Assembly: GCA_902626575.1 (NCBI GenBank)
Contig: CACOFY010000001.1
Span: 310,001-374,000 of the forward strand
From: an uncultured Pelagibacteraceae bacterium
GTDB taxonomy: Bacteria; Pseudomonadota; Alphaproteobacteria; Pelagibacterales; Pelagibacteraceae
DNA length: 64,000 bases
Reading direction: 5' to 3'
Made by a program: the position numbers and the translations under genes. Positions 19,210 through 27,172 of this stretch are shown here, piece after piece. How positions within the stretch are numbered: the stretch's first letter is position 1; the number at the start of each line of letters is the position of its first letter. Under the pieces are notes generated by a model. That model was not told the origin of the DNA. It made no database searches and saw only the letters and a list, made by a program, of their open reading frames with translations.

Positions 19210-19761
19210 TTAACGAAGAAATTTTATTAATTTCTCACTAGGAAGTGTATCAAAATTCATCGGTTTTCTTCCTTCAACCTGACTTTTTGTTTCTTCGATC
19301 ATATTTAATAATTTTACGTCCCAATAGGGTACTTGTCTTGAGTCGACAATTAATTTTTCTAAGTTTTTTATTTCAGCCCTTTCATCCATTTTTTTACCTT
19401 TATTAAATTTTTTAAATTTAACTTGATATTCTGGAGTTTTTACCAATTCTCTAATTGTAGTAACCCTTTTTGGCAGATATTTCTTGATTGCTTTTAAATA
19501 ATCATCAACGTTAGATGTCTTGAGAATTTTTTTAATTTTTGGATCTTTTTCTATATTTTCTCTTTCATTAGCAAAAGCTATTATCCTTAAAACAAGATAT
19601 TGATGAAACCTATCTAACTTCCAAATAGTTTTTGTTGGTATTTTCAATTTTACTTTTTCTATTAAATTCCAAGCTTCTTGGGGACTTACCTCTGCCGATT
19701 GTAGTTTTTTAACTAGCTGTTCATATGAATTGATTTTTACGATATCCTTTTTTTTTTCCAT
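19210..19761 (-). CDS. Hypothetical protein, start re-assigned to MEKKKDIVKINS
   Basis: Long open frame; the internal ATG at 19761 avoids overlap with the divergent exonuclease gene. Confidence 0.6.
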   Translation of the reverse strand: MEKKKDIVKINSYEQLVKKLQSAEVSPQEAWNLIEKVKLKIPTKTIWKLDRFHQYLVLRIIAFANERENIEKDPKIKKILKTSNVDDYLKAIKKYLPKRVTTIRELVKTPEYQVKFKKFNKGKKMDERAEIKNLEKLIVDSRQVPYWDVKLLNMIEETKSQVEGRKPMNFDTLPSEKLIKFLR

Positions 19762-19798
19762 AATAAGTAGATAATTATTAAACTTAATAGTACAAGAT

Positions 19799-20500
19799 AT
19801 GACCCGATTCACAATGAAATGGAATAAAAAATATAATTATCCAACATCCTCAAGATCAACTGAGGGTGGAATTAGGAGATACTTATTTGGTGACGAAAAG
19901 CTTCCAAGTGTAACATCTATACTTTCAGCCACTAAGTCAGAAGAGGATAAAGCATCGCTCGAATTGTGGAAACAGCGTGTTGGTTATAAAGAAGCAAATA
20001 GAATTAAAACCGAAGCATCCTCAAGAGGCTCATCTATGCATTCATATATTGAAGATTATTTAAAGGGTAGAGTGAATGAAAGTTTTTTTGAAAGTAATGA
20101 GCAATATAAAATTATGGCGAAGGAAATAATTGAGAAAGGAATTAAGGGAAAGTTAGAAGAAATTTATGGAATTGAAGAAACTGTTTTTTATCCAGAAAAA
20201 TATGCTGGAACTGCTGATTTAATTGGTAAATTTATGGGTCAAGAAGTATGTATTGATTTCAAGCAGAGCAATAAACCAAAAAAATCAGATTATATTCAAG
20301 ATTATTTTTTACAACTCGGGGCATATACTTTAGCTCACGATGTTGTTCATGGAACAAAAATGAAAGCCGGTATAATTCTTTTATGTACTGTGGATAACTT
20401 GTTTCAAGAATTTAAAATAGAAGGAGCTGAATTAGAAATGTATCAAAATTTATTTTTAGGAAGGGTTAAAAAATTTTACGAAATTAATAATATTTCTTGA
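19799..20500 (+). CDS. PD-(D/E)XK nuclease superfamily exonuclease (RecB/Cas4/phage exonuclease-like)
   Basis: GTADLIGKFMGQEVCIDFKQSNK (D-X(n)-DxK) followed by LQLGAYTLA (QxxxY-like motif). Confidence 0.75.
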   Translation: MTRFTMKWNKKYNYPTSSRSTEGGIRRYLFGDEKLPSVTSILSATKSEEDKASLELWKQRVGYKEANRIKTEASSRGSSMHSYIEDYLKGRVNESFFESNEQYKIMAKEIIEKGIKGKLEEIYGIEETVFYPEKYAGTADLIGKFMGQEVCIDFKQSNKPKKSDYIQDYFLQLGAYTLAHDVVHGTKMKAGIILLCTVDNLFQEFKIEGAELEMYQNLFLGRVKKFYEINNIS

Positions 20501-20615
20501 CTTTGATCATCCAATTATTAAAAGTAATATTATTAACTAATAGCTACTCGTTTAGATGCAGATGGTTAAACTCACAAGATCAAAATCCAAACATAGCTAT
20601 ACAATTTGAAAAAGT

Positions 20616-22046
20616 ATGAACTTAGCTATTTGGGACATAGAATCATCAAGCGCCAATACGGACTTTGGAAGTATTATTGAAATTGGTGGTGTGTTAGTTG
20701 ATGAAAATTTTAGGGAGAAAGATCGATTTAATTTAAGGTGTCGATTACCAGAGGGAGAAATACCTCAAGCGATGGCCCTTATAGTAAACAAAACAAGCAT
20801 TGACCAATTAACTAAAGTTAACTTAAGTCATTACCAAATGCTTGGAGAAATAGAAAAAATATTTAAAAAATGGAGTCCTGCAATCTTTTTAGGATGGTCA
20901 AATATAGGATTTGATGATGAGATGATAAGAAAAGAATTTTTTAAAGGAATAAGATACCCATATATAACTAATGCAAGTCCTAATAAAAGACATGATGGAC
21001 TTAATATTGCTAGAGGCGCTTATGCGGTTGATCCAGAAGTATTAGAAACTGAAATTAATGAGAAAAATAACCCAGTTTTTAAGCTAGAGTCTTTAAGCAG
21101 AATGAATGGATTTGATTCAAGCGATGCCCACAGCGCACTCATTGACTCCCAACTTACATGTAAAGTGTTAAATTTAATTAAAAAAAGACAACCAAAAACT
21201 TGGGATAATTTTTTAAAAACTGCGAATAAGTCTGATACTGAAACATTATTTAAAAAAGAGAGTATTATAACTTTAAATGAATACTTTTATGGGAAGTCGA
21301 GATTATATCTTTGTGCACCTTTGCATCCAAATCATTGTATTCATCCAGTATATCAGTGGGGACAAGCAGTAGATTTAAGAGTTGATATTGAGCCGTTACT
21401 AAATATGTCAATTAATGATCTCAAGTCTGAAATGAAGAAAACTCCAAAATTTTTAAGAACAATTAGATCAAATAAAGCTCCAATTATACTTGGCGCAGAA
21501 TATGGAATGAAAGCTGAACCATATAATGCTATGGATCCAAGTTTGATTAAACAACGTGCAAATTTAGTAAGAGAAAATGAAAATTTTTCAAAAAAAATTC
21601 TTACAGCTTTAAGGGAAATAGCAGAAGAAAAAGAACAGTCAAAATCTCAAGAAGATATTTATGCAGAGGAAAGTATATATAAAAAATTTACCTCTAATAA
21701 AGATACAGCTTTGTTTCCATCGTGGCATGCAGCACCATGGAAGGAAAAACTTAAATTACTAGATAAATTTGACGATGAAAGACTCATAGGTTTTGGAAAG
21801 AAAATAATTTATCAGGAGGCACCAGAGGTGTTACCCAAAGACATGTACCAAAAAATAAAAAGTGAAATTGCAAGAAGAATATTAAGTGAAAAAAAAGAAA
21901 AATGGTGGACAGTCAAAGAATGTTATTTTGAAATTGACAATTTAAGAAATAAGTATTCTGAGGAAAATGATGAAGATAAACTTAAATTTTTAGATCAATT
22001 CAATGATTTTGTTATGGGAATTCAAAAAAAATACGAAAATACATAG
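20616..22046 (+). CDS. sbcB: Exodeoxyribonuclease I (DEDDh 3'-5' exonuclease)
   Basis: AIWDIESSS (DxE), GWSNIGFDDEMIRKEFF, SDAHSALIDSQLTCKVLNLI; ExoI-type C-terminal half. Confidence 0.85.
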   Translation: MNLAIWDIESSSANTDFGSIIEIGGVLVDENFREKDRFNLRCRLPEGEIPQAMALIVNKTSIDQLTKVNLSHYQMLGEIEKIFKKWSPAIFLGWSNIGFDDEMIRKEFFKGIRYPYITNASPNKRHDGLNIARGAYAVDPEVLETEINEKNNPVFKLESLSRMNGFDSSDAHSALIDSQLTCKVLNLIKKRQPKTWDNFLKTANKSDTETLFKKESIITLNEYFYGKSRLYLCAPLHPNHCIHPVYQWGQAVDLRVDIEPLLNMSINDLKSEMKKTPKFLRTIRSNKAPIILGAEYGMKAEPYNAMDPSLIKQRANLVRENENFSKKILTALREIAEEKEQSKSQEDIYAEESIYKKFTSNKDTALFPSWHAAPWKEKLKLLDKFDDERLIGFGKKIIYQEAPEVLPKDMYQKIKSEIARRILSEKKEKWWTVKECYFEIDNLRNKYSEENDEDKLKFLDQFNDFVMGIQKKYENT

Positions 22047-22080
22047 TTGACTTTTAAGTTGATAATTATAAATAAATATT

Positions 22081-22410
22081 ATGCTTATAGATTTTGAAGA
22101 CAAAGATTTAGAGACAACTGTTCAGAAAGATAATGTTTGTTTCGTAACTTTTAGTGCGATGGCTTGGTGCAAACCTTGCGTAAATTTACATCCTGTGATG
22201 CAAAAGCTCTCAGATGAATATAAAGATAAAGCAAAATTTTACCATGCAGACATTGATTCAAAGGCAATAAATTTTTCTACATCTGCAAATGTGAGAGGAG
22301 TTCCCACCACGGTTTGTTTTTCATCTGGTCAAGAAGTCTCTAGACTAGTTGGAGGAGTTCCTGAGCAGAAAATGAAATCATTTATCGAAGAGTCTTTAAC
22401 CAAGATTTAA
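22081..22410 (+). CDS. Thioredoxin-like protein with WCKPC active site
   Basis: SAMAWCKPCVNLHPVMQKLSDEY, ADIDSK, VRGVPTTVCFSSGQEV. Confidence 0.9.
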   Translation: MLIDFEDKDLETTVQKDNVCFVTFSAMAWCKPCVNLHPVMQKLSDEYKDKAKFYHADIDSKAINFSTSANVRGVPTTVCFSSGQEVSRLVGGVPEQKMKSFIEESLTKI

Positions 22411-23664
22411 AACTTCACCAATTAAATAAAGTGATCCCACAATAAGAATTATAGTATTATTATTTTTTGCAAGAGACTTAATTGCATCCTCTATACTGTC
22501 AGAAAGACTTAATTTAAAATTTAAACTATCAATTTTATTTTTGAATTCCTCTTTCAAAATGGCACCATCTTGACTAGGGATATCAATTAAAGTAACATTT
22601 TTAATAATATTTTCATAAGAGCTCATAAATTTTAAATGATCTTTATCTTTCATCATTCCAACTATCAAATTCACTTCTTGATTTTGCTTTTTTATCCAAT
22701 CAGCAATAACAAAACTAGAACTTATATTATGACCTCCATCTATAATTAATCTATTATTTCCAGCAATTTTTTTTAAGTTTCCTGATTTAATTTCTTCAAG
22801 CCTTCCTTTTAATGAAATTTTTTGAACCCCTAATTTGATATCTTTATCTTTTACATTAAAAACTTTTCTCGATGCAGCAATTGAAGTACTAACATTGTAA
22901 AGTTGATGGTCACCTAAAATATTAGGCTCAGGTAATACTAATTCACCCAAATCATCTTGGTATTGAATAAAGTTATTTTCAGATCTTGAAATATTAAAAT
23001 CTAAACCAAAAAAAAACTTTTTTGATGTATTTTTACTCAAAGATTTTTCAATTTTTTTTCTTATTTCTTCACTAACTTGCTTATTAACAAATATATTCGA
23101 GTTTAAAAGCTTAGAAGTTTTTTCGTATATAACACCGTCAATAGACTTATTTTTTAACCACTGGTAATGATCAGAATGGCAAACTCCTAAAAGCGTACAG
23201 ACATTTTTTTTAAAAACAGAGCTTGGGTCCATTCTAAAAAATAAACCTGACTCAATTATATTTATATTATCTTTAAAATTTTCAGCATACTTGTAAAAAG
23301 CACAACTCAAAATCTCAAATAATGTAGCTTCATCATCACCCAAAGTTTTTTCAACGTCCTTTAATAATTGGATTAAATTATCCTCTGATATCTCTTCATT
23401 ATTAAATATAAAGCGTTCAGTATATGATTGTAGATGGGGAGAAGTGTATAAATTACATCTATAACCTGCTTCGTTTAAAATAGATTTTTTAGCATAGGCC
23501 ATTGAGGCTTTAGAATTTGTACCCACTACATTTATTACATTTTCAAGTTTATCTTGAGGATTTCCAAGCTTTTTAAGTAAATTAAAAGTTCTATCTAATG
23601 ATAAATCTATTTTACGCTTATGATGCTTCTCTAGTTTGGTTATTAACTTCTGAAGTTTGGTCAT
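22396..23664 (-). CDS. FolC/Mur-ligase-family protein, divergent (folylpolyglutamate synthase-like)
   Basis: Overall FolC layout: NVVGTNSKAS, YTSPHL, TLFE, IDGGHN; canonical motifs altered. Confidence 0.8.
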   Translation of the reverse strand: MTKLQKLITKLEKHHKRKIDLSLDRTFNLLKKLGNPQDKLENVINVVGTNSKASMAYAKKSILNEAGYRCNLYTSPHLQSYTERFIFNNEEISEDNLIQLLKDVEKTLGDDEATLFEILSCAFYKYAENFKDNINIIESGLFFRMDPSSVFKKNVCTLLGVCHSDHYQWLKNKSIDGVIYEKTSKLLNSNIFVNKQVSEEIRKKIEKSLSKNTSKKFFFGLDFNISRSENNFIQYQDDLGELVLPEPNILGDHQLYNVSTSIAASRKVFNVKDKDIKLGVQKISLKGRLEEIKSGNLKKIAGNNRLIIDGGHNISSSFVIADWIKKQNQEVNLIVGMMKDKDHLKFMSSYENIIKNVTLIDIPSQDGAILKEEFKNKIDSLNFKLSLSDSIEDAIKSLAKNNNTIILIVGSLYLIGEVLNLG

Positions 23665-24553
23665 ATTTTAATGAATTTACTTCAGTGTTTTTATTTAGCA
23701 ATAACTTAATTACACTTTTAATTTTATCGTTAATTTCTTTTCTATGATAGACACCATCACACATTCCTTTTTCTAAAAGTGTGCTACTTGATTGAAATCC
23801 CTCGGGCAAATTTTCACGAGTTTGATTTTTTACTATTGCTTGTCCAGCAAAACCAACTAATGAGGGCTCTGCTAATGTGATGTCAGCTATACTTGGTCCA
23901 GCAAAAGAAGCTGTTATACCACCATAACACTTATTGGTGTAAACGTTTATTAAAGGCATACCACTATTTTTTTTAAATGTATTTGCTGCTAAAACTGTTT
24001 TTACCATAAAATGTAAACTTATGGCTGACTCCTGCATTGCTTGCCCTCCGCCTTCGCACCAAGCTACAACAGCTGCTGAGTCGTCGATGGCTTTTTGATA
24101 CGCACTTACAATCGCCTCTCCAGCTGCTGAATTTATTGAGCCTCCATTAAATCTTGAGTCTATTGCAAATGAAACAATATCAATTCCTTCGATTGTACCT
24201 TTGGCCACAACAACCGCACAGTGATGGCCGGTTAATTTTCTTCCACGCGCAAGCTTTTCTTTATAACCAGGAAAATCTAACATATCATCTGGTGGCGATG
24301 GTGTATTAATAATTTGATAATTATTTTTCCCAAAAAAATGATTAAAACGCTCAATGGGATTGAAAGGATAATGTTTAAGACATTTAGGACAAGTATTTAA
24401 TTGTTCATCATTAAATATTTCGGATTTTAATACTGGGCCCGAACAGCAAGAAATCCAGTTAGACTCTGCTTGTTCTTTCTTAGTTGGAAATTTTTTTTGA
24501 ATATTACGTTTAATATTCTCACCAATTTTTTTTATACGAGTAATCCAGTTCAT
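23618..24553 (-). CDS. AccD-like carboxyltransferase (acetyl-CoA carboxylase beta-subunit homologue), divergent
   Basis: CPKCLKHY, GGSINSAAGEAI, GGGQAMQESAISL, YGGITASFAG, ENLPEGFQSSSTLLEKGMCD. Confidence 0.8.
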   Translation of the reverse strand: MNWITRIKKIGENIKRNIQKKFPTKKEQAESNWISCCSGPVLKSEIFNDEQLNTCPKCLKHYPFNPIERFNHFFGKNNYQIINTPSPPDDMLDFPGYKEKLARGRKLTGHHCAVVVAKGTIEGIDIVSFAIDSRFNGGSINSAAGEAIVSAYQKAIDDSAAVVAWCEGGGQAMQESAISLHFMVKTVLAANTFKKNSGMPLINVYTNKCYGGITASFAGPSIADITLAEPSLVGFAGQAIVKNQTRENLPEGFQSSSTLLEKGMCDGVYHRKEINDKIKSVIKLLLNKNTEVNSLKYDQTSEVNNQTREAS

Positions 24554-25350
24554 TTAAGTTTTTCTTTCAAGCTTAGTAGCATATTATTTAACTTTTTGGC
24601 AGGATTAAGACCATTTTTTATCGCATTTGATATCACTTTACAGCATGCAGAACCAACAACTAGCCCATTTGCTCTTTTGAAATCAGCTATTGTATCTTTT
24701 GTAATACCAAACCCGATGATAACATTTTTTGTGGGATTAATTTTCTTTATTATTTGATAGTTTTTTAAAATTGTTTTTGCTGTTGATTTTAATTTACCAC
24801 CAGTAATATTTACATTTGAAACTTGATAAATTAATTGATGACTATCTTTGACAATTGATTTCATTCTACTTTTGCTTGTTGTTGGAGCAATTAATTGAAT
24901 AAAACAAATTGAATTTTTTTTACATAATTTTGAAAAATTTTTATTATCAGGCCATGGTAAATCTACTACGATCAAACCAGAGACACCCACACTTTTACAT
25001 TTTTTTATAAATTTTTTTTCACCATAATTATAAATCAATTGATAATAACCCATAAGTATTAGTGGCTTTGAATTTTTATATTTTTTATATTTTTTGATAA
25101 GAGAGAATGTATCATTCAGCTTAATTCCATTTTTAATAGCTCTATATGAACTATTTTGTATTTCTGGGCCATCTGCTCCAGGACAATTAAACGCCATGCC
25201 CCATTCAGCTATATCCACTGTATTTGAAATAGATTTTAAAATTTCAAGTGATTTTTTCTTAGTATTATCACCTGCAACAGTAAAAGAAATCAAAGCAGGC
25301 CTGTTTTCTTTTCTTGTTATTTTGAAAGCTTTATCTATTTCATTTCTCAT
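24550..25350 (-). CDS. TrpA-like TIM-barrel protein (tryptophan synthase alpha homologue), divergent
   Basis: AEWGMAFNCPGADGPEIQ, GVSGLIVVDLP, APTTSKSRM, VSNVNITGG, IIGFGI, GLVVGSACCKVI. Confidence 0.82.
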   Translation of the reverse strand: MRNEIDKAFKITRKENRPALISFTVAGDNTKKKSLEILKSISNTVDIAEWGMAFNCPGADGPEIQNSSYRAIKNGIKLNDTFSLIKKYKKYKNSKPLILMGYYQLIYNYGEKKFIKKCKSVGVSGLIVVDLPWPDNKNFSKLCKKNSICFIQLIAPTTSKSRMKSIVKDSHQLIYQVSNVNITGGKLKSTAKTILKNYQIIKKINPTKNVIIGFGITKDTIADFKRANGLVVGSACCKVISNAIKNGLNPAKKLNNMLLSLKEKLK

Positions 25351-26561
25351 TTAGGATAGTAGCCTATTTTATTTTTAATTATTTTTGCATCTTTTGACCC
25401 CGAGCCGCAATTATTTACGATAATTACTTCATCTTTTTTGAGCTTAGGTGCAATCCTAATGCATTCCGCCCATGCATGTGCCGGCTCAAGAGAAGGTCTT
25501 AAATTTTCATATTTCCAAATTAGTTTTAATGCATTTAACGCACCCTCATCCGAACAAGATGTATATTTTGCTCTTTTTGTATCCTTCAGCATACAGTGGA
25601 GAGGTGAGACACCCGGATAATCCAATCCTGCACTTATTGAATGTGTATCCGCAATCTGACCATTTTTATCTTGTAAACAATATTGTGCAGCACCATGTAA
25701 AATAGCAATCTTCGCGTTTGTTGTTAGCGGCGCTGCATACTTTGCCTCGACTCCAGTCAACTTGACATGATTTTTACTATAATTAATAAACTCATTCCAA
25801 AAACCAATTGCGCTACTCCCACCACCTATAACATTTAATAGATGAAGTTTTGGAATTTTGCCAAACTCTTTAATTATTTGCGATTTTAATTCCCTTGATA
25901 TTTGGGATGTGGACCAGGCACAAATTTTTAAGAAGACGTTTGCCCCAATAGCCGAACCAACAGCTAAATGTGTAGTTTGACAATTACTCACGTAAAATCT
26001 CATACATTCTGAAACTGCATCAACAAGTGTGCGAGAACCAGTATCAACAGGAACAACTTCTGCCCCAGCTTTTTTCATAAATTTTACATTTAATGCTTGG
26101 CGTGAAATGTCCTTGGTCCCCATAAAAATTTTACATTTTATCTTCATCTCTTTTGCCGCCATTGCTAGATTTTTTCCAAACATTCCGGCCCCCGTGTCCC
26201 CTGCAAGAGATTTTTTTCCTGACTCCTTACATATTAGAGCATTAACTGTAGCATGATAGGCCTTATGGGCATCGCCATTTATTGCTGATACATCCTTACA
26301 CCAAATTTGTGCTCCTCCAAGATGCTTTGTCAAATTTTCTAACTTAAAAAATGGCGTTTCACCACCAAGGTAATATTTAAAGTATTTATCCCTTTTCCTT
26401 AAAAACTTTTTATTTTTTCTAAGTTTTTCAAACAAATTTGATAAGTCTTCTATAGGTTTGATCGCTGTTTCTGCCACAAAATTTCCACCAAACTTATTTA
26501 GATAAAATCCCCTCTCATTGTGTTGATCAATTAGTGGTATGTTCTTTTTAATTTTTGTCAT
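25347..26561 (-). CDS. TrpB-like PLP-dependent enzyme (tryptophan synthase beta homologue), divergent
   Basis: GDAHKAYHA (PLP Lys), AGDTGAGMFG, VIGGGSSAIGF, SISAGLDYPGVSPLH, NNCGSGSKD. Confidence 0.85.
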   Translation of the reverse strand: MTKIKKNIPLIDQHNERGFYLNKFGGNFVAETAIKPIEDLSNLFEKLRKNKKFLRKRDKYFKYYLGGETPFFKLENLTKHLGGAQIWCKDVSAINGDAHKAYHATVNALICKESGKKSLAGDTGAGMFGKNLAMAAKEMKIKCKIFMGTKDISRQALNVKFMKKAGAEVVPVDTGSRTLVDAVSECMRFYVSNCQTTHLAVGSAIGANVFLKICAWSTSQISRELKSQIIKEFGKIPKLHLLNVIGGGSSAIGFWNEFINYSKNHVKLTGVEAKYAAPLTTNAKIAILHGAAQYCLQDKNGQIADTHSISAGLDYPGVSPLHCMLKDTKRAKYTSCSDEGALNALKLIWKYENLRPSLEPAHAWAECIRIAPKLKKDEVIIVNNCGSGSKDAKIIKNKIGYYPK

Positions 26562-27171
26562 TTGTTTTTTTTAAATTATTTAAAAAAATATCTATTTTTT
26601 TTAAATCTTTATTATTTCCAGTTTCGAGACTGCCTGATAAGTCTATAATATTTGCAATTTTTTTTAAATTATCAAGGTTGTCGTCGTATTTTATATCTCC
26701 AGCTATCATTTTTTCAATATTATTTGGTAAGTCCGCTAAAAAAGAGTGCTGAAAACTTATTGATTTTTCATAGCCTTTTCCATCAAATAAAAAAATATCT
26801 GATATATTTAAGTAATCTTTATACTTATCGACATCTTTTTTTTCTTTAATTGTTAATGCGGTTATAATTTTTTTTTTATAAGTATTTTTAATGACTTTTG
26901 TTTTATCAACTGAAACATCGTAAAGTTGATAAAAATCAAAGTTAAAATTTTTAATTTCCTCAAGGATTTTTTCTGAAGGATTAACTAAAACTGCCACAAA
27001 TTTAGAATTTTTTTTGTTTATATTTGTTAAATATCTGAGCTTATCAATTTCAACAAATCTTTTTGATTTTGGAAAATTACATATGAATCCTATGAACGCA
27101 GGTGAGTTTTTGTGGTCTACTAAAAATCGTAATGTATTTTCATCTTTAATGCCACAAATTTTTGCTCTCAT
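26548..27171 (-). CDS. TrpF-like protein (phosphoribosylanthranilate isomerase homologue), divergent
   Basis: KICGIKDENTLRFL, GFICNFPKSKRFV, IAGDIKYDDNL, IDLSGSLETGNNKDLKKI. Confidence 0.75.
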   Translation of the reverse strand: MRAKICGIKDENTLRFLVDHKNSPAFIGFICNFPKSKRFVEIDKLRYLTNINKKNSKFVAVLVNPSEKILEEIKNFNFDFYQLYDVSVDKTKVIKNTYKKKIITALTIKEKKDVDKYKDYLNISDIFLFDGKGYEKSISFQHSFLADLPNNIEKMIAGDIKYDDNLDNLKKIANIIDLSGSLETGNNKDLKKIDIFLNNLKKTNDKN

Positions 27172-27172
27172 T

